DNA of 54,592 bases from Lutibacter sp. Lineage in GTDB: Bacteria > Bacteroidota > Bacteroidia > Flavobacteriales > Flavobacteriaceae. Location: assembly GCF_021647475.1 (NCBI RefSeq), contig NZ_JAKIUR010000014.1, positions 1 through 54,592 on the forward strand, written 5' to 3'. Below are positions 9,084 through 18,076 of the stretch, piece by piece (position 1 is the stretch's first letter; the number at the start of each line of letters is the position of its first letter). Under the pieces are notes generated by a model. It ran no database searches. It saw only the letters and a list, made by a program, of their open reading frames with translations, and was not told the DNA's origin. Both the position numbers and the translations under genes were made by a program.

Positions 9084-9595
9084 AGATATTTTTCTTGTAT
9101 CACTTTTAAATGATGCATTTGATGCCCCGCAATTATAAATCCTAATGCTCTAACACTCATGTTACTTTTATTAGCAGTGCCAATATTAGTTAGCATCTCT
9201 TCAGAAAAACTTTTAAATAAAGCAATAGTAGCATTTCTAACTAAAGAAAATTCGTTTATTAAACTTTCTTTAGAACGTGTTTTGCCATTTGAATTTTCAA
9301 CGTAAAAATCTTCATTATAACCAGGAAGATTTGTGTTATCATTTCTTGAAAATCGTAGAGCTCTATAACTTAAAATGCGTTCAGTATCAATTAAATGTTG
9401 TAAAATTTCTTTTATAGTCCATTTGCCTTTTGTATAGCTATAATTTAATTTTTCTTCAGGGATTTTAATTAGGGTTTCAATTAATAATGTATGAGATTTG
9501 GTCAAAATTTCCATTAAATCTACTTCGCCTAAAGTAACTATATAGCTTTCATAAAAAGGTGCATATTCAGAAGATGAAAGGTTGGATGTTTTCAT
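9080..9595 (-). CDS. DinB family protein (four-helix metal-dependent enzyme family)
   Basis: A protein of 171 residues. The DinB/YfiT-like fold is recognised from KGKWTIKEILQHLIDTERI, with His67, and the C-terminal AGHQMHHLKVIQEKYL, with histidines at 158, 161 and 162. Together these form the usual three-His metal site. Family members are thiol transferases or of unknown role, and this one cannot be assigned further. It follows the ppc gene by 2 bp on the same strand and is probably co-transcribed with it. Confidence 0.85.
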   Translation of the reverse strand: MKTSNLSSSEYAPFYESYIVTLGEVDLMEILTKSHTLLIETLIKIPEEKLNYSYTKGKWTIKEILQHLIDTERILSYRALRFSRNDNTNLPGYNEDFYVENSNGKTRSKESLINEFSLVRNATIALFKSFSEEMLTNIGTANKSNMSVRALGFIIAGHQMHHLKVIQEKYL

Positions 9596-9597
9596 AA

Positions 9598-12186
9598 TTA
9601 GGCAGAATTTCTACTGGCATTAATATTTCCAAATAAAGAACGTGTTACCATTTTTTCATACACTTTAATAGCTTCAATATCTGGATTTTTCTCTTTTTGA
9701 AGTTCTTGAATTTTAAGTAAAGCGTATTGTTGAATAGTTAATAATGGCAAAACAATTTCTTCTCTCATATCAATAGATGCTTTACCAACTGGATTATTTT
9801 GCATTAATTTTGAGTAATCTGCAAGTTTAAGAATCAATCTTTTTGAAGTCTGATATTCTTTATAAATAAGTTTCCAAAACTCACCAAATTCTTCATCATT
9901 TTCCATGTATTTTGTTAGCTCAAAAAATGATTTAGAAAGTGCCATCATACTATTTCCTATTAAGGCTTTAAAAAAGTCGGAATTTTTATAAAATTCTTTT
10001 AGTTTTTCAAATTCTCCAGCGTCTTCATATTTTTTTAAGGCGGTTCCAACTCCAAAAAATCCAGGTACATTTTGTTTTAATTGACTCCATGAACCTACAA
10101 AAGGAATTGCTCTTAAATCAGAAAAATTTAAACTATCGCTTTTAGAGCGTTTTGATGGGCGACTTCCAATATTAGTTTTTGCATAATATTTTAAGGTGCT
10201 CATATGCTCTAAATAAGGTAAAAATTTTGGATGATTTTTAAAATCTACATAAGCTTGGTAGCTGGTTTTCGCCAAATTATTCATAATATTTATTTGGCTC
10301 TCAGTCATTTTATGACTTGAGTTACTGTACAAATTATTTGAAATTCCTGCACTTAATAGTTGTTCTATATTGTATTGCGAAGCTTCTAAAGTTCCAAATT
10401 TAGAGCTAATAGTTTGACCTTGAACGGTTAATTGAATTTCTTCATCTTCAATAGTTGGTCCTAAGGAAGCATAAAATTTATTTGTTTTACCACCACCACG
10501 GGCAGGTGGACCACCACGACCATCAAAAAACAGTACCGTAATACCAAATTCTCTTGAAATTTTTGTAAGGTTTTCTTTCGCTTTAAAAATACCCCAGTTT
10601 GCCATTAAATAGCCACCATCTTTTGTGCCGTCTGAAAAGCCGAGCATAATGGTTTGTTTATTTTTTCTATCTTTTAAATGTTTTTTATAGGCGGTATTAC
10701 TGTAGAGTTGTTCCATTACGTTTGCGGCATTTTCTAAATCTTCAACGGTTTCAAAAAGAGGAACAATATCTACCGGAAGATTATTACCAAATCCAGATAT
10801 TTTAAACATAGCAAAGGTTTCCATAACATTTAAAGCTGTTTGGTTATTGCTTATAATGTATCTATTTGCACCAAGTTCTCCGTTTTTTTGTTGAATTTTT
10901 TTAATGGCTTGAATTGAACCTAAGGTTTTCTGAACCATTTCATTTTTAAAAATAGAAATATCAACATTACTTGATACTTTTGATAATACGGTTAGTTGTT
11001 CTTTTTCAGGAAGATTCAAATAATTATTACTAAAAATAGTAGAACCATGTTGTTGTAATTCTTTAACTATTTGAGCAAAAACATTATGATGCACTCGGCT
11101 ATCTTGTCTAATATCTAAACTAGCAAAATGGTACCCAAACAAATGAACCTTATTAATAAAATCTTCAATTTTATCTAAATAAATAGATTGGTAGTTGTCA
11201 ACTAATAATTGTTTAATAGTTAACAGTTTTTTCTTAAAATCCGCAAGTGGCATTAAGGTGTTTAGCTTTGGATTTACACTATTTTTAAAAATATTATTTT
11301 CTAATTTTGTAATAATTTCTTCAATACCTTTAAAGGTTAAACGTCGTTTTAAATTTCGTAAATCCTTATAGTAATTTTTAAGTACGGCCTGTTTTAATCT
11401 TTCCGCAACTTTTAAGGTAATTTCTGTAGTTACAAAAGGATTTCCATCTCTATCGCCACCTGGCCAAAATCCTAAATTTATAATTTCGTTTGGGTTGGTT
11501 TTATTATCTAAAATATTACTTTGAATATAATTATAAACGGCTGATGCAGCGTGATAAAAAACATTTTCTAAATACCAAATTAAATTAACTGCTTCATCAA
11601 ACGGAGAAGGTTTTTGATGCTTAAAAAATGGCGTTATTCCTAATTGTGCTAATAATTGATTTATTTGTAGCAAATTATTTTGCTTTATGGCTTCGGTTAA
11701 ATCCGTAATAATTCCTAATACTGTGCCTGGGTAAAATTGTGTAGGATGTGCGGTTAACACCAATCTTATTTTAAATTTTTGTAAATGGATTTTAAGTGCT
11801 TCCCATTTGTTTTCAGTTGCTGCCATTTCTTTACTGTTTCGCAGCGTACCCACGCCATCCATATTATTTACAATGGGAAAAGCAGCATCTTCAATAGCAT
11901 CAAAAAGTACAACTTGACGCTCAATATATTGTATAAATCTAAAAAATAATTTTATTTTCTTTTCTTCGGATGGGTTTTCTTGATAGATTTTAAAAAAGCT
12001 TTCTACAATTTCCTTCGGATTTTTTTTATTAGCAAATCCTTTTTTACAAACGGAATGGAATAATGGCAATAAAACACCAGTTTTAAAAATAGTATCAAAA
12101 GGTAAAGTCATAAAAATACCATTGTAAATTTGGTATTTAGCCATTACATTTTCATTAAATCGTGTTAATTTTGGTGCTTGATGCAT
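9598..12186 (-). CDS. ppc: Phosphoenolpyruvate carboxylase
   Basis: A protein of 862 residues that makes oxaloacetate from PEP and bicarbonate, an anaplerotic step feeding the TCA cycle. The catalytic histidine lies in LTAHPTQ (His147). FWPGGDRDGNPFVT (240-253), LGFSDGTKDGGY and the substrate loop FFDGRGGPPARGGG (553-566) are all intact. The length is near the lower end for the family, as usual in Bacteroidota. The dinB-family gene follows after 2 bp. A 97-bp spacer separates it from the secreted orphan upstream; I see no exact promoter match there, only an imperfect TATATTTC. Confidence 0.95.
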   Translation of the reverse strand: MHQAPKLTRFNENVMAKYQIYNGIFMTLPFDTIFKTGVLLPLFHSVCKKGFANKKNPKEIVESFFKIYQENPSEEKKIKLFFRFIQYIERQVVLFDAIEDAAFPIVNNMDGVGTLRNSKEMAATENKWEALKIHLQKFKIRLVLTAHPTQFYPGTVLGIITDLTEAIKQNNLLQINQLLAQLGITPFFKHQKPSPFDEAVNLIWYLENVFYHAASAVYNYIQSNILDNKTNPNEIINLGFWPGGDRDGNPFVTTEITLKVAERLKQAVLKNYYKDLRNLKRRLTFKGIEEIITKLENNIFKNSVNPKLNTLMPLADFKKKLLTIKQLLVDNYQSIYLDKIEDFINKVHLFGYHFASLDIRQDSRVHHNVFAQIVKELQQHGSTIFSNNYLNLPEKEQLTVLSKVSSNVDISIFKNEMVQKTLGSIQAIKKIQQKNGELGANRYIISNNQTALNVMETFAMFKISGFGNNLPVDIVPLFETVEDLENAANVMEQLYSNTAYKKHLKDRKNKQTIMLGFSDGTKDGGYLMANWGIFKAKENLTKISREFGITVLFFDGRGGPPARGGGKTNKFYASLGPTIEDEEIQLTVQGQTISSKFGTLEASQYNIEQLLSAGISNNLYSNSSHKMTESQINIMNNLAKTSYQAYVDFKNHPKFLPYLEHMSTLKYYAKTNIGSRPSKRSKSDSLNFSDLRAIPFVGSWSQLKQNVPGFFGVGTALKKYEDAGEFEKLKEFYKNSDFFKALIGNSMMALSKSFFELTKYMENDEEFGEFWKLIYKEYQTSKRLILKLADYSKLMQNNPVGKASIDMREEIVLPLLTIQQYALLKIQELQKEKNPDIEAIKVYEKMVTRSLFGNINASRNSA

Positions 12187-12283
12187 AGTTTACTTTTTAA
12201 AAATGAAATATACTAAACCTAATTTAAATGGATAATAAGTTTAGTTAAAATTTAACGAAATCGATTTATTTGAAAGTAATGTG

Positions 12284-12640
12284 TTATTTGTGAAGCCGAT
12301 ATAGATCAGAAATTTTAAAAAAACTTTTTTTCAAATTTAAATCATTATAAATAGCTACATAGCTTTCGTATATAAACTTACTTGGTGTTCTATCTATATT
12401 TTGAGACCAAATTGAAAAATAACCGTCTTCAATATCTTGAATATCTAACGTTACAAATTTAAATGACTTTAAATTTAGTCGATTATTGGTTGTAAAAGAG
12501 CTATTAATTTCATTAGCGTTTATTATAGGAGTGTAAATGCTTTTTGGCAAAATTTGGTTATCAGTATTGTCAATTTTTTTTTGAGAAAAACATTTAGCCG
12601 TAAATAAAAATAATAGAAAAAGTAATAGATAAGATTTCAT
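12284..12640 (-). CDS. Small secreted protein of unknown function
   Basis: A protein of 118 residues starting at the ATG at 12638-12640. A clear signal peptide (MKSYLLLFLLFLFTAKCFSQ, residues 1-20) precedes a short mature part of about 98 residues, rich in Asn, Ile and Lys, with no motif I recognise. The frame is open upstream to 12790, but that extension would read through a dispersed palindromic repeat and lacks a signal peptide at its start, so it is rejected. The gene lies between tilS and ppc on the same strand. Confidence 0.6.
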   Translation of the reverse strand: MKSYLLLFLLFLFTAKCFSQKKIDNTDNQILPKSIYTPIINANEINSSFTTNNRLNLKSFKFVTLDIQDIEDGYFSIWSQNIDRTPSKFIYESYVAIYNDLNLKKSFFKISDLYRLHK

Positions 12641-12702
12641 AAGGAATAAATTTAATAATTTTTTTTGTATATCCGTGTAGAATCTCATAAATTTATAATG
12701 TC

Positions 12703-12807
12703 CGTCATTCTGAACTTGTTTCAGAATCTCATGATGATTGTAAATCAACATAATAAAGTGAGACCCTGAAATAAACTTGCCTGCTGGCAAGCAGGTTTAG
12801 GGTGACG
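12703..12807. repeat. Dispersed palindromic repeat with nested CCTGC hairpin
   Basis: The left arm CGTCATTCTGAACTTG... with ...CAGAATCTCA (12703-12730) is partly complementary to TGAGACCCTGAAATAAA...TTTAGGGTGACG (12759-12807). Inside the right arm lies TTGCCTGCTGGCAAGCAGG (12778-12795), a hairpin of the same CCTGC type as the one in the repeat at 8234. It separates tilS from the secreted orphan gene. Confidence 0.75.
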
Positions 12808-12873
12808 TGTTAACCAATGACTAAAAACAGATATACATTAAAATTTAAAAGAGAAAGCAAATTGCTAAATAAT

Positions 12874-14220
12874 TCAGCTAATTATTTTTAGTATTTTATT
12901 TGTTGAATTTGTTACTTTAAATCGATCATCTAATCGGTAGCCAATTACCCAAATTATTTGATTATTTGAGCATAATAACCAAGTGTTTTCTTTTTCGGTA
13001 ATAGATAATTTTTCATCCTTAAAAAACTTACTAATTTTCTTTTTTCCTTTTAATCCTATTGGAAAAAAATAATCGCCTTTTTGCCATTTCCTAATAATTA
13101 AGGGAAATGTAATTTTATCATAATCTAAAGAAACGGTGTTTTTATCATCAAATAAAACTTCTTCTAAAATTTTATTTTGATAATTTTTAGTATCAAAAGG
13201 AATGGTGATGGTTTCAAATTTTAAAGAAATAGGTTCTTTTATTTTTGAAGTATTTTCAGGGATTTTAAAACTATCTAAATTATTGTTTTTAGCAAGTTCA
13301 GTTAAAATTAAAGTTGCTCTATTTTTTAATAATCGATGTGTTTTACTAAAAACTTGTTTCCCACTTTGTGCAGTTAATAAAGCTGTTATATCTTCAAATT
13401 CTGTAAATCCGTATTGTTTTAAAAGTTCGTACAAATAAACTTTAGGATTGCTTAATTTTTTAATTTTGTTAATGTTAAAAATTAATTGATTATCCTTTTC
13501 TTCAGTTACTTTTTTATAAATTTTGTTAATATAATCTTGACTAATTTGTTGGCTTCCTTTTAAATGGTTTAATGTGTTTTCAAATGAATTTAACAAGTTA
13601 GGATTTAGTTCTTTTAAAACCGGAATTATTTTATGACGAATTTTATTCCGAACATATTTTGTGGATGAATTACTTTTATCTTCTCGCCATTGTAATTTAT
13701 TTTTGGCTGCGTAAATTAAAATATCATTTCTGGAAAAAGGAAGCAAAGGGCGAACAATATTTCCATTAATTTCAGGAATACCAGTCAATCCGTTTAGTCC
13801 AGTTCCTCTAGTTAAATTAATTAAAAAAGTTTCTAAAACATCATCTAAATGATGTGCTGTTAACACATAATCAAAATGTTGTTCTTCACTAATTTTTTGA
13901 AACCAATGATAACGCAAATCTCGAGCAGCCATTTGAATAGAAATTTTATGCTTTTCAGCATATTTTTCAGTCTCAAATTCGATGGTAAAAAAAGGAATTT
14001 TTAAAGTTTTAGACAAATTTTTTACAAAAGCAGCATCTTTAAAACTATCTTTTCCTCTCAATTTAAAATTACAATGTGCCAATGCAATATTGAATTTTAA
14101 CTTGTGAAGTAAATGGGTTAAAACTACACTGTCAATTCCTCCTGAAATGGTAATTAACAATTTTTTATCCTTTAAAAAAGGAAGGTTTGTAGTAATATGT
14201 TGTTGCAATTTTGTTAGCAT
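12874..14220 (-). CDS. tilS: tRNA(Ile)-lysidine synthase
   Basis: A protein of 448 residues. The PP-loop ATP pyrophosphatase motif SGGIDS lies at 26-31, followed by HCNFKLRGKDSFKDAAFV and the typical LTAHHLDDVLETFLINLTRGTGLNGLTGI. The C-terminal TilS domain ends with WLLCSNNQIIWVIGYRLDDRF. It converts C34 of tRNA-Ile(CAU) to lysidine so that AUA codons are read as isoleucine, and is essential in most bacteria. It starts 13 bp after the pabB stop and is probably in the same transcript, a gene order common in Bacteroidota. Confidence 0.95.
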   Translation of the reverse strand: MLTKLQQHITTNLPFLKDKKLLITISGGIDSVVLTHLLHKLKFNIALAHCNFKLRGKDSFKDAAFVKNLSKTLKIPFFTIEFETEKYAEKHKISIQMAARDLRYHWFQKISEEQHFDYVLTAHHLDDVLETFLINLTRGTGLNGLTGIPEINGNIVRPLLPFSRNDILIYAAKNKLQWREDKSNSSTKYVRNKIRHKIIPVLKELNPNLLNSFENTLNHLKGSQQISQDYINKIYKKVTEEKDNQLIFNINKIKKLSNPKVYLYELLKQYGFTEFEDITALLTAQSGKQVFSKTHRLLKNRATLILTELAKNNNLDSFKIPENTSKIKEPISLKFETITIPFDTKNYQNKILEEVLFDDKNTVSLDYDKITFPLIIRKWQKGDYFFPIGLKGKKKISKFFKDEKLSITEKENTWLLCSNNQIIWVIGYRLDDRFKVTNSTNKILKIIS

Positions 14221-14233
14221 TTTGTAAAGATAA

Positions 14234-15529
14234 TTATTTGTTGTTTAATAAAACTTGTTTCATAGCTTTTGCTTTTAAAAGACATTCTTCGTATTCGTTT
14301 TCAGGAATCGATTTTGCAGTAATTGCTCCACCAACAGAATAAGAAACATATTGATTTTCAGAATTATACAAAATACTTCTAATAATTACATTAAAATCGA
14401 AATCGTTATTTGGAGTAATATAACCAACTGCTCCTGAATATAAACCTCGTTTAGTTTCTTCTAATTTTTCAATAATTTTCATAGTCGCAATTTTTGGAGC
14501 ACCAGTCATACTTCCCATTGGGAATGTTTTTTTTAAAATAGTTACTGGATGGACATTTTCAACGGTACATGAAATAGTTGAAATTAATTGATGCACTTGT
14601 TTAAAAGTGTAAACTTTACATAGCTCATCTACTTTTACCGTTCCTTTTAAAGCAACTGTAGATAAATCATTTCGAACTAAATCTACAATCATAATATTTT
14701 CGGCTCTTTCTTTTGAATTTTGTGCTAATTCCTGTATTAAAATTTTATCTTTATTGGCAATTTTAGCTCTTTTTGCAGTTCCTTTTATGGGTTGAGAAAT
14801 AACTAAATTGCCTTCTTTTTTAATATATCTTTCTGGTGATGCAGAAAGTAAATAGTTATTCTTAAATTTAAAAAAAGCAGCAAATGGAGGTTTTGAAATT
14901 TCATTTAAATTTTGAAACACTTTCAGCGGATTAATTACTGCATTTTCAGCATAAAATTCCTGACAAAAATTAACTTCATAAACATCTCCTCGGTGAATGT
15001 GATTTAAGATGGAATTCAATTTTTGAAAATAAGCATCTTCATGAATTCGAAGTTTAATTTTAATTTCATTTTCGCTTTTTGATTTTTTGTCTTTGAATGA
15101 TTTTATAGCGTTTAAATCGCTTTTAATTTCTTCTTTATAATCTTTTAAGTAGCTTATTTTAAGTGTGTTATTTTTAATAAAAAAAATCTTTTTAGGCTGA
15201 AAAAAAAACAAATCTGGGAAATGTAATCCATCAAAATTGTTGGAAGTTAAATTTTCTGTATCATTTTTTAAATCGTATCCTAAATAACCAAAAATATAAT
15301 CGTTACAATTAGATTGATAGGTTTTTAATTGTTGAAAAGCATTTTTATAATTTGTAGAAAGTTTGGTTTGTGCTCCAACCGCCAAAACGGCATCGTAATT
15401 ACTGTGTTTTTGTGGATAATTATTGCCGTTTAACCAACAAATTATATCAAAATTTTGAGCCCAAGCCAATAACTTTGACTCAAACTCTGATATATTATTA
15501 ATTTTGATGGTTTTTTCAACTCTTTGCAT
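14234..15529 (-). CDS. pabB: Aminodeoxychorismate synthase component I (PabB-like chorismate-binding enzyme)
   Basis: About 431 residues from the ATG at 15529. A GTG two codons upstream overlaps the likely -7 promoter element and is rejected. The chorismate-binding domain carries PIKGTAKR (about 247-254), SKERAENIMIVDLVRNDL and FPMGSMTGAPKIATM (about 337-351), ending in EYEECLLKAKAM. It makes 4-amino-4-deoxychorismate for folate. The PIKGT motif favours PabB over anthranilate synthase TrpE, which has a different motif there and normally sits in a trp operon. The glutaminase partner is not in the window. Confidence 0.85.
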   Translation of the reverse strand: MQRVEKTIKINNISEFESKLLAWAQNFDIICWLNGNNYPQKHSNYDAVLAVGAQTKLSTNYKNAFQQLKTYQSNCNDYIFGYLGYDLKNDTENLTSNNFDGLHFPDLFFFQPKKIFFIKNNTLKISYLKDYKEEIKSDLNAIKSFKDKKSKSENEIKIKLRIHEDAYFQKLNSILNHIHRGDVYEVNFCQEFYAENAVINPLKVFQNLNEISKPPFAAFFKFKNNYLLSASPERYIKKEGNLVISQPIKGTAKRAKIANKDKILIQELAQNSKERAENIMIVDLVRNDLSTVALKGTVKVDELCKVYTFKQVHQLISTISCTVENVHPVTILKKTFPMGSMTGAPKIATMKIIEKLEETKRGLYSGAVGYITPNNDFDFNVIIRSILYNSENQYVSYSVGGAITAKSIPENEYEECLLKAKAMKQVLLNNK

Positions 15530-15534
15530 GAACA

Positions 15535-15542
15535 CAAAAATA
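15535..15542 (-). promoter_or_regulatory. Putative -7 element (TATTTTTG) of the pabB-tilS operon, next to the start codon
   Basis: An exact TAnnTTTG match on the minus strand, only 5 bp before the pabB ATG. Transcription would then start at or very near the start codon. No TTG is seen at the normal spacing (a TTG lies 12 nt upstream), so this is tentative. Confidence 0.4.
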
Positions 15543-15590
15543 AATAAGTCCCATCAATTTGAAAGGACTTTTATATATAATTATATTTTA

Positions 15591-15650
15591 CACTTCGACA
15601 AGCTCAGTGTGACATGATTTAAGTATATGTCAGCCTTGAGCTTGTCGAGG
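15591..15650. repeat. Dispersed inverted repeat of the CTTCGACAAGCTCAG family
   Basis: The left arm CACTTCGACAAGCTCAGTGTGACA (15591-15614) and the right arm TGTCAGCCTTGAGCTTGTCGAGG (15628-15650) are inverted copies with a few mismatches around a 13-bp loop. It lies between pabB and the lpd gene just downstream and could also act as an RNA hairpin in the lpd 3' region. A related half-copy is found inside aat at 26006. Confidence 0.8.
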
Positions 15651-15658
15651 ACTAAAAA

Positions 15659-17059
15659 TCAACTATGAATAGCCCTGTTGGCAACATCTAAACAAGCTTC
15701 TTTAAAAGCTTCGGTATAAGTAGGATGTGCATGAGAGGAACGAGCAATATCTTCCGAAGAAGCTCTAAATTCCATCGCAATTACTGCTTCAGCAATCATG
15801 TCTGCAGCTCTAGCACCAATCATATGAACGCCTAATATTTCATCAGTTTTAGCATCAGCCAATACCTTTATTTGTCCGTCAATATCCATACTTGCTCTGG
15901 CTCTACCTAAAGCACGCATGGCAAAAGTGCCTGTGTTGTAATTAATTCCTTCAGTTTTTAATTGTTCTTCAGTTTTACCAACTGTAGCAACTTCTGGCCA
16001 AGTATAAACAACCCCAGGAATTAAATTGTAATCGATATGAGGTTTTTGACCTGCAATAATTTCAGCAACCATAATACCTTCTTCTTCTGCTTTATGAGCC
16101 AACATAGCTCCTTTTACAACATCTCCAATGGCATAAATGTTCGCAATGTTAGTTTGAAGATTTTGATTGGTTTTAATTTGACCTTTATCGGAAACCTGAA
16201 TTTTGATATTTTCTAATCCTAATCCTTTAGTATAAGGTTTTCTTCCAACTGAAATTAAAGCATAATCACCTACAAATTCAAGAGGATTTCCTTTTTTGTC
16301 ATCTGCAATTATTACAACCTCATCACCATTGTTTTTAACAGCAGTAACTTTATGACTAGTATAAAATTTGATGCCTTGTTTTTTTAAGGATTTTTGTAAT
16401 TCTTTTGCTAACATAATATCCATTTCAGGAATTATAGTTGGCATATATTCAATTATAGATACTTTTGAGCCTAGCCGATTATACACCGAGCCTAATTCTA
16501 ACCCAATAACACCACCACCAATTACCATTAAATGTTTAGGGATTTCTTTTAAATTCAAGGCTTCCGTTGAAGTAATAATTTTTTTTTTATCTAACTGAAT
16601 AAATGGTAATGTAGCTGGTTTTGAGCCAGTTGCAATAATGGTATTTTTAGCTTCAATTTCTTCAATACTGTTATCATTTTTTTTAATGGAAATATGAGTA
16701 GCATCCTTAAATCTTCCAACTCCTTGAAAAACAGTTACTTTGTTTTTATCCATTAAATAATTGATTCCTCCAGAAGTTTGAGCAACAACTTCATTTTTAC
16801 GAGTTATCATTTGCTCAAAATTTACTTTTAACTCAGAAATTTCAATGCCATGTGTTTTAAAATGCTTAACGGCATCAAAATAATGATGAGAAGAATCTAG
16901 CAAAGCTTTTGAAGGAATACAACCAACATTTAGACAAGTTCCGCCAAGTGTATTATATTTTTCAATAATAGAAGTTTTTAATCCAAGTTGTGCACATCTA
17001 ATTGCGGCAACATATCCTCCAGGTCCTGAGCCAATAATGGCTATATCAAATGATTTCAT
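15659..17059 (-). CDS. lpdA: Dihydrolipoyl dehydrogenase (E3)
   Basis: A protein of 466 residues, full length. The FAD-binding GSGPGG is at 10-15 and the redox disulfide GGTCLNVGCIPS has Cys42 and Cys47. The NAD-binding motif IGGGVIGLELGSVYNRLG lies in the middle. The catalytic dyad HAHPTYTE has His445 and Glu450 near the C-terminus. It reoxidises dihydrolipoamide in the pyruvate and 2-oxoglutarate dehydrogenase or branched-chain complexes. No E1 or E2 gene is nearby, which is usual for a shared E3 in this phylum. The start ATG lies in a 19-bp direct repeat (17053-17071 and 17108-17126). Confidence 0.95.
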   Translation of the reverse strand: MKSFDIAIIGSGPGGYVAAIRCAQLGLKTSIIEKYNTLGGTCLNVGCIPSKALLDSSHHYFDAVKHFKTHGIEISELKVNFEQMITRKNEVVAQTSGGINYLMDKNKVTVFQGVGRFKDATHISIKKNDNSIEEIEAKNTIIATGSKPATLPFIQLDKKKIITSTEALNLKEIPKHLMVIGGGVIGLELGSVYNRLGSKVSIIEYMPTIIPEMDIMLAKELQKSLKKQGIKFYTSHKVTAVKNNGDEVVIIADDKKGNPLEFVGDYALISVGRKPYTKGLGLENIKIQVSDKGQIKTNQNLQTNIANIYAIGDVVKGAMLAHKAEEEGIMVAEIIAGQKPHIDYNLIPGVVYTWPEVATVGKTEEQLKTEGINYNTGTFAMRALGRARASMDIDGQIKVLADAKTDEILGVHMIGARAADMIAEAVIAMEFRASSEDIARSSHAHPTYTEAFKEACLDVANRAIHS

Positions 17060-17083
17060 TTTTAATAGTTAGTGTTTAAAAAG

Positions 17084-17111
17084 CAAAAATAGGATATTTT
17101 TTATCCTATTT
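17084..17111 (-). promoter_or_regulatory. Palindrome overlapping a putative lpdA promoter (operator or terminator)
   Basis: The perfect inverted repeat AAATAGGATA / TATCCTATTT with a 5-bp T loop spans 17087-17111. On the minus strand it runs directly into TATTTTTG (17084-17091), a match to the -7 element for lpdA, about 25 bp before its ATG. It could be the weak terminator of the mini-ORF upstream or an operator over the promoter. A 19-bp direct repeat containing the start-codon context flanks it. Confidence 0.45.
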
Positions 17112-17273
17112 CATTTTTAATAGTTAAATAAAAAATAAAAACTTATTTAATCGTATTAATAAAACTACTAATGTGGGGACGAAGTTTTATTAGATTAAAT
17201 AAGCTTTTATTAAATGCTAAGAGGGGATTTGTATTTCACTTCTTAACTACAGCTGTGGGGTACAGATGTTTGT
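17112..17273. other. Intergenic stretch with no recognised gene
   Basis: AT-rich sequence between lpdA and the mini-ORF at 17274. On the minus strand it contains two CCCCAC blocks, near 17174-17179 and 17246-17251, unusual for this base composition. Reading the mini-ORF in another frame past its stop would give a short tail ending TAVVKK, so a frameshifted longer peptide cannot be excluded. Confidence 0.3.
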
Positions 17274-17453
17274 TTATAGCATGATGCATTTTTTTGGCTT
17301 TATTAATTTGCCTAATTTATCTAAATAGCTAAATTCTGGAGCCAAAGTATTTATGTATAATTTTTTAGACGCTTTTTGTTCAGCTTTAGCATTGTTTTTT
17401 ATTACTGTCAAATGAAATTTTTCACTATTTTTAAGTGGGGATGAGGTTTTCAT
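17274..17453 (-). CDS. Mini-ORF, 59 residues, unknown function
   Basis: A 59-residue lysine-rich peptide starting MKTSSPLKNSEK and ending KPKKCIML, with a central stretch YINTLAPEFSYLDKLGK that could form an amphipathic helix. There is no signal peptide. Its leader on the minus strand, AAACCCTAAAAACC, resembles the AACCCC-rich leaders of the CAP lipoprotein and the 67-residue mini-ORF next to it. A gapped comparison by eye with that mini-ORF shows a shared P-L-x-N...K..L...I-K-N...A-S-K pattern. It is probably expressed after the CAP gene, 25 bp upstream. Whether it is translated is uncertain. Confidence 0.4.
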   Translation of the reverse strand: MKTSSPLKNSEKFHLTVIKNNAKAEQKASKKLYINTLAPEFSYLDKLGKLIKPKKCIML

Positions 17454-17478
17454 AATAGGAATGGTTTTTAGGGTTTAA

Positions 17479-17982
17479 TTATTTTTTTATAAACATTTGG
17501 GTAAAAAAGTTTCTTCCATCGCTATTTGCTTCGGTTGAAATACCAAAATGAGTAAAGTTAGGGTTTTCAATTATTGCTTTGTGTTCAGGGCTGTTAAGCC
17601 ATCCGTTTACAACACTTTCAGCTGTTGTATAACCATAAGCCACATTTTCACCAACAGATTTTGCACCTGCTTTATCCATTAATTCTTGGGCTCTTTCATC
17701 AAAATTATCATGGCTAATTTGTCCAGTTTCTATCATATATTCGGTATGACCATCTGCTACACCAGAAACAAGATTCATTTTTGTTAATGTTGAAAGTCCT
17801 ATGCTTGTTCTATGTGCATTTACAAGATCTAAAATGTTACTCTCAATTTTAGAATAGGTAACATTTTTATTGATTACTTCAACTGTTTGATTAAGATAGA
17901 TGCCATCATCTTCTTTTGAACAAGAAAATAAAACAAAACTTAAAAAAAACAACAAGGAAAGTTTTAAAGTTAGAGGTTTCAT
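17479..17982 (-). CDS. CAP-domain (SCP/PR-1) lipoprotein
   Basis: A protein of 167 residues. The lipoprotein signal peptide ends at Cys21 in the lipobox VLFSC. The CAP domain follows: LDLVNAHRTSIGL, GHTEYMIETGQISHDNFDERAQELM, GENVAYGYTTAESVVNGWLNSPEHKAIIENPNFTHFGI. The two histidines and the acidic residues of the CAP cavity are present. Bacterial CAP lipoproteins are surface or periplasmic and mostly of unknown role; lipid binding or protease-like functions have been proposed. The leader has two AACCCC blocks just before the ATG. It lies between two orphan mini-ORFs on the same strand. Confidence 0.9.
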   Translation of the reverse strand: MKPLTLKLSLLFFLSFVLFSCSKEDDGIYLNQTVEVINKNVTYSKIESNILDLVNAHRTSIGLSTLTKMNLVSGVADGHTEYMIETGQISHDNFDERAQELMDKAGAKSVGENVAYGYTTAESVVNGWLNSPEHKAIIENPNFTHFGISTEANSDGRNFFTQMFIKK

Positions 17983-18028
17983 TTTTAGGGGTTTTGGGGT
18001 TAGTGTTATTTGTATTTTTAGGGGTTAG
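17983..18028 (-). promoter_or_regulatory. AACCCC-rich leader upstream of the CAP lipoprotein
   Basis: On the minus strand the leader reads CTAACCCCTAAAA..., then about 12 nt further CTAACCCCAAAACCCCTAAA, directly before the ATG. C runs like this are rare in the surrounding AT-rich DNA. Related blocks precede the two neighbouring mini-ORFs: TTAACCCCAA at 18295-18304 and AAACCCTAAAAACC before 17453. Confidence 0.4.
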
Positions 18029-18076
18029 TAAATTCAGAGGTGATTACGTATAATTTATAACTAGCAAATAGGATTA

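Noticed and set aside
12641..12790. Upstream extension of the small secreted protein
   Set aside because: It reads through the dispersed repeat at 12703-12807 and would bury the signal peptide.
14234..15529. Anthranilate synthase TrpE
   Set aside because: The PIKGT motif and the lack of trp neighbours favour PabB.
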